DNA from: Saururus chinensis
Taxonomy: Eukaryota; Streptophyta; Magnoliopsida; Piperales; Saururaceae
Assembly: GCA_035235625.1 (NCBI GenBank)
Contig: CP141146.1
Location: forward strand, 2,412,501 to 2,476,500
Direction: 5' to 3'
Length of the DNA: 64,000 nucleotides
The stretch's first letter is position 1. Every line of letters begins with the position of its first letter. Shown here piece by piece: positions 57,527-64,000 of the stretch. The translations under genes were made by a program, and so were the position numbers. The notes below the pieces were generated by a model, which was not told the DNA's origin, searched no databases, and worked only from the letters and a program-made list of their open reading frames with translations.

Positions 57527-58573
57527 GGGAAAATTATTTAAATAATAATTTTAAAAAATAATTACCAAACAATAAGATACTAAACTACACGTTTTACACT
57601 AATTATGGATCAATCAAAACTCAACAAATTCAACCAATTTTCTGTCTTAAAAAAAAAAAGAAAACCTAGCAATTATTAACTAAATCACCATTTCAAAGAA
57701 AACCCACCGGAACCCAGGCAAATTATAGGAAAAAAATCATATACTTGAGAGCTAGCTGACTGAGCTTGGGACTTGCCCATATATATGCCTAACGGTCGAA
57801 ATTTCCTCCTCAACGTTATAATCAAAGCTCCTAAATGTTAGAAGAAAAAAATCTAAATAAAATAAAATATGATAATTGAGGAACATGTAGGTACTGTTTA
57901 AATGCAATCGAAAAAAATAAGTTTAGCATGCACTATCAAACTATTGTTTCTCCCAAACACTTCAAAGAAGAAAGTGGATATTTTGGCCCTCTCCAATTAA
58001 CAAACTAAAGCATGTGAAATGAAATCGAAACACACACTGATCCAGTTGTCTAGACTCCATACGGGAATGACATTTCAAAAGCACATTTTCAGATTGTTAG
58101 CACTAACTTAATTTTTTTTAAATTCTAACATTTGCTTCAGCAAGGGCCAGGTTCAAAGCATGAAATCACTACCCATCATACTTCAATTTCACATCTGTAT
58201 ACAAGCTAGGGAACAGTGGTGCTCAAACACGATGCACAACGGAGCACGATGGTGGAGCGGAAATGGGAACTTGCATAGAGTAGAAGAAGCGCAGGATGGA
58301 CGAACTGGAGCTAGGGTGAGGTCTAAAACGATGTGATTTTGTCATTGAAAATGACGAAATTGACTTACAGGCTAGGCTAGAGGTTGAATTTTGTGAAGTG
58401 CAGTAAACTTGATTTCTTCGTTTAGATAATTTTTTTTTAAAAAAACCACGCAAGCGCCAACGTTTGGCTAGTGCCTACATGACAAAAACCAACACCACTT
58501 TGAGAAATATTTCCCAAAGTGGGTTAGTTTGGTAATTATTTTTTAAAAAATTATTATTGAAATAATTTTCTCT
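57527..58573. mobile_element. Nested inverted-repeat element, 1.05 kb
   Basis: Left end GGGAAAATTATTTAAATAAT..TAATTACCAAAC is mirrored at the right end GTTTGGTAATTA..AATAATTTTCTCT, a TIR of about 47 bp. Flanking 8-bp TAATTTTA repeats (57519-57526 and 58574-58581) fit a target duplication, though AT-rich. No coding capacity. A partial relative lies at 52255-52560. Confidence 0.55.
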
Positions 58574-58792
58574 TAATTTTATTTAATAAATAAGTATATA
58601 ATAAATAAATATTGAAAAATTTTAAAATAAAATTCTTAAATATAATATATTTCATTTAATATTTACTATTTGTATATATAATAAATAAATATTAAATTTT
58701 TAATAAAATATAGTGTATTAAACTCATATTAATTATATATGTTATATTTTATTTCTTAAATTTTTTATTAATTTTAAAATATAATTTATAAT

Positions 58793-59155
58793 AAGAGAGA
58801 GAGAGAGTGAAGAGAGTAAGTGAGATGAGCGAGAGAGAGTGAAGAGAGTAAGTGAGATGAGCGAGAGGGAAAGAAGAGAAGAGGAGAGAGAGGGTAGGGA
58901 GAGGGTAGAGAGAGAGCATGAGGAGAGAGAAGGGAGAGAGAGTGAGGAGAAAGAAGAGAGAGGGTAGAGAGAGAGTATGAGGAGAGAGAAGGGAGAGAGA
59001 GTGAGGAGAAAGAAGAGAGAGGGTGAGGAGAGAGAGGGAAGAGAGAGAAAGAGGAGAGAGAGAGAGAAAGAGAGGAGAGGGAGGGAGAGAGGGAGAGGAT
59101 GGGAGAGAGAGGGAGAGGGAGAGGGAGGAGAGAGAGTGTGTGTTTACGAGAGATG
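58793..59155. repeat. GA-rich low-complexity tract
   Basis: About 360 bp of GAGAGA with longer imperfect duplicates (for example GTGAGGAGAAAGAAGAGAGA twice at about 58938 and 58998). Confidence 0.95.
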
Positions 59156-59334
59156 AGAGGGAGATTGATTAGATTTTAATTTTCTAAGATTTTTTATAAA
59201 TTATTATATTTTAAAAATAAAATAAAATAAATATTTTTAGCGACATATAGTTATGCATCCCTAATACGTTGTATATTAGCGACACATACATCGTTAATAA
59301 TATTTATTTTATTTTTTATTTTTAAAAGCCAAGG

Positions 59335-59695
59335 GAATTGCTGGTGGTTCTCGGGGCAGCTGCAACAGTGGTGGGCCTAGGCGCGCTTGAAGGCGGCCAT
59401 GAGAGCGTTGGAGATGGGGGGCTCATAGAGGTCCTCGCCACCACTGCCTTTGGGCGGCAAAAGTGGGGAGGTGCTCAAGGGCGACGATGAAGTAGAACTC
59501 GAGGGTGCGGCATTGGAGGGGGTGGGAGCGGATGCGGGCCCTGGCGGAGATAGCCGGTGGGGGAGGCGAGGAGGGTGGTAGTGACGTGGAGCGGGGTGGT
59601 CTGACCGTGGTTGTGGCGGGCGGCGTCAGCGATGGAGTGGTGTAGCATGCTGGTTGCCTCTGGGGTCAGAGCCCTCTGGATGGTGCTCAGTCCTG
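59335..59695 (-). pseudogene. SMAX1/SMXL-like Clp-N fragment
   Basis: On minus, from 59690, the sequence reads AGLSTIQRALTPEATSMLHH, SIADAARHNHGQTTPLHV, TLLASPTGYLRQ, LQCRTLEFYFIVALEHLP, and EPPISNALMAAFKRA followed by a stop. This is the N-terminal double Clp-N domain of SMAX1-like proteins (repressors in karrikin/strigolactone signalling). Frame changes occur after LRQ and after EHLP, the expected Gln after KRA is TAG, and the start codon region is disturbed. No ATPase part follows. It lies just beyond the CACTA-type subterminal repeats, so capture by that element is likely. Confidence 0.75.
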
Positions 59696-60371
59696 CAACT
59701 CATCGTTTTTTACTCAAGGAATTGGTCTCTGCTTGCTTGCAAAGCCTGCTAAAGCAGATGAATGCACAAGCACTTAATGGCCTGAACTTGGAAGGTAGAT
59801 GTTCCAATGTGCTTCCGTGCATGAACCAAATTAAACACAATAAAAAAAAGAAGCTGGCTATTTAAACCCCTGTTTTTTCCCACTATCCCTCAAACAAAAG
59901 TGAAAAGTCTGAATATTTTATTACTTTTATACCCCACTTTCTCCCTCCCTAACTTACTCATTTATCCCCCATTTACCTTTTCATGTCTTACTTCTTTTTC
60001 CCCCACGTTTTTACTTCAGGAGTTAACCTAATGAAAGAGATTTTTTACTTTCTCCTCCTCCTCAAGGCTGCCGGCGAGCATTGTAGCCACCGGCGAACAC
60101 TGTAGCCGCCGGCGACCACTATAGCTACCGGCAAGCACTGTAGCTGCCAGCGATCCGAGAGTATTATTGCCGTCGGCATACACCCTAGCTCCAGCGACGA
60201 TTTAAAAACTCCAGTGATGGGTAAAAAAGCTCCGGCGACCTACCAATTAAACCATTTTTTGTAAGTTTTCTTCCTTTGTTCATCAATGGCGTCTTTACAC
60301 TTCCAGATACAAGTTAGTCGGATTTTTTTTTCTGCTAGAACGTTTTCAAATGCAAGCTTTTGTTATTTTTT

Positions 60372-60393
60372 TGGCAGGGGCTAGCCCCTGCCA
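60372..60393. repeat. Perfect 22-bp palindrome
   Basis: TGGCAGGGGC with TAGCCCCTGCCA forms an uninterrupted palindrome centred on CTAG. A related half, ACCCCCTGCCAC, follows about 25 bp later. Confidence 0.85.
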
Positions 60394-60480
60394 CATTGTT
60401 CTTCACTTCACGGGGACCACCCCCTGCCACATATGAACTAGGTAAAAGCTTCAATTAGTTCCATTGTATTCACAGTCAGT

Positions 60481-60741
60481 AAACTTATACAAATAACCTG
60501 TCCACTGTTTTCAATATACAAATAACCTAGTGCACATTTTTCATCCTGTTCAACATAACTTTTCATTCCACTGTTTTCACCATACAACTAACCTATAACA
60601 ACACAACAATTAAACTTATACAAATAACCTGTCCACTGTTTTCACCATACAAATAACCTGGTGCACATTTTTCATCCTGTTCAATATAACTTTTCATTCC
60701 ACTGTTTTCACCATACAACTAAACTATAGTAGTACAACAAT
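60481..60741. repeat. 131-bp tandem direct duplication
   Basis: Units start at 60481 and 60612 (AAACTTATACAAATAACCTG), with GTGCACATTTTTCATCCTG and CCATACAACTAA in both. Only a few substitutions. Confidence 0.9.
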
Positions 60742-60853
60742 TATCCGAAGCCCCTTATACAAATAGAAATTTATAGGTCTCTAAGACTGAAATTGAAATG
60801 TCTCCAAGATAAGACTGACTTTAAAGTGTCTCAACAAACGAAACAATTTGAGG

Positions 60854-61070
60854 CTATTTAGAAACCCCCTTTCCCTTTCCTTTTACTGCTCTAGTCTTAG
60901 TTCGAGTTGCCATTCTTTTTCCTGTGTCACTTGGAACAAGTTCATTGTAAAGAAGCTCTTCAAGTGCTAAGCTTACTTTTCTCTTCCATTCATTGTCTTG
61001 AAGAGCCATCAACGAATCTTGTAACAAGGCAATTGCTTTTTTCTTGTGGACAAGCTGCATAATGTAAAAC

Positions 61071-61113
<43 letters not shown>

Positions 61114-62963
61114 AGTATCCATCAATAATTCACTAACAAAATTACCCATTCTTCTTCATTTTTCTGCGAGCCTGTGTAGTCCAATACATAAACTTGGCCA
61201 TCTAGATTTTGCACCAAGGGGTGTGACACTATTTTATACCACTGAATGTAATCAAGTGCACAATCCCATGGATTTCTACATAAGTTTCCACATTCTTTGG
61301 AAGGCAATGTATGTCTATTGTTCTTATTCCAAATGTTTATGTTTGCATCATACACAAGCTTGTACCCCTTCGCGTGCGCACCCCTGCTAGATCCTTTGGG
61401 TATTGGTTGTGGTGGTGGTGGAAGGATTGTTTGGATGAATCCAAACTGTGTTAGTACCCTTGCAGGATTATGGGGTTCCTTAATTTGAAAACAAAAAAGG
61501 AACCCTGAGTACAATGAATTACTAGCTTGTGGATAATGCACCCTTTCTTCTTTGTATGGATCCCATATGACCTATGAGGCAATACACATGGACGTTATAA
61601 TCTTACTAGAGAATTTTTATAATTGCAACCAATGAAAACTGAAATTAACATATTATACCTCTCGTGCATCTAAATGATCAAGCACTTCCCTGAATTTAAT
61701 AAGCTTATGAGTAGGATTTATTGGTTGTGATATATTGCCCTTCCAGAGTAAGGCTCATGGCTGCCCCTTTTCATACAACACATGGGGATTGATCTCTCAA
61801 TTTTTATATGTTCATATGACCATACCTATAATATAAGAAAATTTATTATTATATCTCTAAGCAATATGTGATACAATAATAAATAACAAATACCTAAACA
61901 ACTGTCATCATACCTCCAACAATGTAAGATAGCCACCGATTTGCTGCGCTTCTATTCTTGATGCAATCCCCAATTGTCGATTTAAAAATGCAAGGGTAGC
62001 TGCTCCCCATGCATACTTGCCAATGCTATCCACATTCATAAGTAAATTTAAGTACTTTGCCAGAACTTTCATTCCTGATTTGTCACAAATGATTGTACAC
62101 CCTAGCAAATATAGAATATAAGCACGAGCGGCACAATCAATATCTTCCTGGGTAGCATCCTCTGGCAATTGTTGAAATGTATCTTGCAACCAATTCAATG
62201 TCAAGCCCTTCCCTTTGCATTTGCTCAATTGATCTTCAATTTCTTCTTTGTCAATACCAAGGGCGTTGACACATAAATCGACCAACTCGCCACTGCTAAA
62301 GTTAGGGGTCACCACAGCATGTCCTCTCACCGGAATCCCTATCAATTGTTGGACATCATCCAAGGTGATAGTCATCTCTCCAAATGGCATGTGAAAAGTA
62401 TTGGTTTCCGGGTACCACCTTTCAACCAATGAAGAGATCCACATCCTATTAATTGTCTTGTAAGATACATACGTCAATGGATACAATCCACTAGACTCTA
62501 TCAATGGCGTTATTGGACTATCATGTATATCCCAATCGGCAAGCTTCTTATGATGATGTACACATCGGAGAGGTCCACGGTCCTATACAAAAGTAGTATA
62601 TACTATGTTAAAAAAATTTGTGTATAATGAAAGCATTCAGTAAAGGTTTTTTAAGGTAAATCAACTTACCTTGCTTTTCCATATATCTTTTGACACATGA
62701 GTCTGGTAACAATTTAAAACTGTCATTTCTACAGGGCCTCCAGGGAAAGGATAAGTTTCATCCTTCACTATCTGCCCTTCTTCCTCCTCTTCCTCCTCCC
62801 CTACATGGCCTTCTTGTTCTCTCTCAACAGCAGTGGTTTCTTCATCAACTTCCTGTCTTCGTTCCAATGCATTTGGATTTGCTTCTGAGTCATCATCGGC
62901 CACTTCATCTTTTGCTTCAGCTTGTCGCCTCCTATTTGATGTTATTGGGTGTGTCCTCAACAT
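60854..62963 (-). pseudogene. Plant mobile domain (MAIN-like) gene, five exons, one frame break
   Basis: Exons 62670-62963, 61914-62582, 61659-61825, 61146-61571 and 60854-61054, all with GT/AG borders and phase-0 joins. About 585 residues. Exon 1: basic start, then a long Glu/Asp-rich stretch. Exon 2: SLVERWYPETNTFHMPFGEM, TITLDDVQQLIGIPVRG and YAWGAATLAFLNRQLG, the classic PMD core. Exon 4: VIWDPYKEERVHYP, LTQFGFIQTILPPPP and WYKIVSHPL. Exon 5: short helical part and a Lys/Arg-rich tail. Exon 3 has 167 nt, and the expected reading (LIKFREVLDHLDARE) is in a different frame from its 5' end, so one indel or an unseen splice variant must be assumed. Related proteins (MAIN, MAIL1, PP7-like) act in nuclear gene silencing and meristem maintenance; many copies are transposon-linked. 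Confidence 0.8.
61077..61107. repeat. (AT)n microsatellite in intron 4 of the PMD gene
   Basis: About 30 bp of AT repeats between exons 4 and 5. Confidence 0.9.
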
Positions 62964-64000
62964 CTAGCTTTCAGAGAATCAAAGCAAAGGTTAGCCTCAA
63001 TATTATTTAATAGTTCTTTAATTAGTAACAATATATGCATAAAACCCATAATACCACTGCTAACAGAATTATAGAATATAAAGAGATTTACAACACTCAA
63101 AATAATCACAACATAAATTGTGCAGATACTTTTATATTTGTCATTGAAATTGGTAGCATTTGTGGTTTACTTGATATTTCACTCATATGGAAACAATTGT
63201 TGATGATTAGGCTTACTTTTCCCTATTGGACAATAAATCTGTGTATGTAATTGCAAGTTATGGGTTTCCCTTTTATATGCTTTTCAATGGTCTCTAGCAA
63301 AGTTTACAAATTTTAATAGACTCTTCACTATGCAAATTGGACATATTATGATATATATGACTCACTTATCATAATATCTAAATTTCAGCCTGAAACTAAT
63401 AGGTGGGATTTCACAAGCCTAGATGGAAAGTGCTCACGTGCCAAAGATGATTGATATTCAGTATCGCACTATGTACCACATACATTTTCCCTACAGGTAA
63501 CTTAGTGATATGTTTACAGGTACTAATGAGAACTGGAAGGTACTCAAGTTAGATAAGATTGAGTTTGAGAATAATTTTTTTTTTGTGTAAACTAAATTGG
63601 AGACCATAAAATTTCTATTTGCGTCCATGGTATGTTTTTCTTGTATAATGAATTGATTTGTTCATTAGATATAATGACAGAGACATAAGATAACATTTAA
63701 TGTTTTGACGTTTCAAAGAAGCTATAATGACAATCCAGAATACAGGAAGTCTGGCTGAAATCTTTTGAATTGGATTTGTTAATTAATCTGTGTGAAGACT
63801 CCCTTATATATGAGCAAAAATGTTAAGCATTAAGCCTCTTAACTTCTAAATAAAATTACATCAATGGCATATCCTAGCCATTTTTACCTAAATTATCACA
63901 TCATTATATAAGTGCAAATAACAAACATATAAAAGGGAAACAATCAATAGTATATTTTGATGTTTTGCGAACAATTTCGTAACAAAAAAACATAGAAAAT
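62964..64000. other. Upstream of the PMD gene; no gene seen
   Basis: AT-rich, stops in all frames beyond about 70 codons. It would hold the PMD gene promoter, but no specific element stands out. Confidence 0.5.

Larger units (their letters stand above)
57050..59310. mobile_element. CACTA-type element, left end and subterminal repeats
   Basis: Begins CACTACAACAAAA at 57050, the En/Spm (CACTA) terminal motif, after TTA. From 57080 to 57500 there are many direct and inverted AGCGACGC / GCGTCGCTA words, as in CACTA subterminal regions. Similar words return at 59238-59305 (TTAGCGACACATA), so the element probably reaches at least there. No transposase and no right terminus (TTTTGTTGTAGTG) were found, so it is non-autonomous or truncated. 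Confidence 0.55.
59870..60853. other. Intergenic DNA with short repeats
   Basis: No gene seen. Holds four 19-bp repeats of CGGCGANCACTGTAGCYRC (60066-60145), a perfect 22-bp palindrome, and a 131-bp direct duplication, described separately. Confidence 0.5.

Overview
This is a piece of plant nuclear DNA, most likely from a eudicot with a repeat-rich genome. It is AT-rich, its genes have spliceosomal introns with GT/AG borders, and it holds chloroplast-type beta-amylase genes, plant mobile domain genes and nested plant transposon families (MULE, Ty3/gypsy Tat-Ogre, CACTA-like, solo LTRs, MITEs). Nothing bacterial, organellar or ribosomal was seen. Species cannot be named from the sequence. All comparisons were made by eye; no alignment or database search was run.

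1-27819: a tandem segmental duplication. Unit A (about 1625-8284) carries an intact four-exon BAM3-type beta-amylase on the minus strand (2036-5050) with its upstream region. Unit B (about 8385-27819) carries a second intact copy (8757-11585), but about 267 bp upstream of its ATG it is split by a 14.5 kb Mutator-like element (about 11853-26393). That element has long terminal inverted repeats, a decayed MuDR-type transposase on plus, a decayed Ulp1/DUF1985-type gene on minus, and two solo LTRs of one family in opposite orientation (14517-17893 and 21873-25299). Copy-2 upstream DNA resumes at 26394.

27820-51610: low-gene DNA with broken pieces of host genes, invaded by a 20.86 kb Tat/Ogre-like Ty3/gypsy retrotransposon (30234-51091, 5-bp target duplication GGTAC). 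Its gag-pol reads on minus: repeat-bearing ORF1, gag, acidic linker, protease, RT with two RNase H domains, integrase. On plus it carries a separate multi-exon plant mobile domain gene, antisense to the element. The target was itself a chimera: an LRX-type leucine-rich repeat piece joined to a CrRLK1L (FERONIA-family) malectin-like piece. The LTR element cuts the malectin part in two.

51611-60850: small mobile elements and captured fragments: a Mutator-type MITE with 9-bp target duplication, a LEA/TMEM205-like scrap, a 1.84 kb solo LTR with perfect 5-bp target duplication, a CACTA-type end with subterminal repeats, a 1.05 kb nested inverted-repeat element, GA-rich DNA, and a broken N-terminal piece of a SMAX1/SMXL-like gene.

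60854-62963: a five-exon plant mobile domain (MAIN-like) gene on minus with one frame break in exon 3. The rest to 64000 shows no gene.

The only clearly intact host genes are the two beta-amylases. They would release maltose from transitory starch in plastids. Copy 2 differs from copy 1 at three otherwise conserved active-site-region positions and has lost its nearby promoter context, so the pair looks like a duplicate in regulatory and perhaps catalytic divergence.
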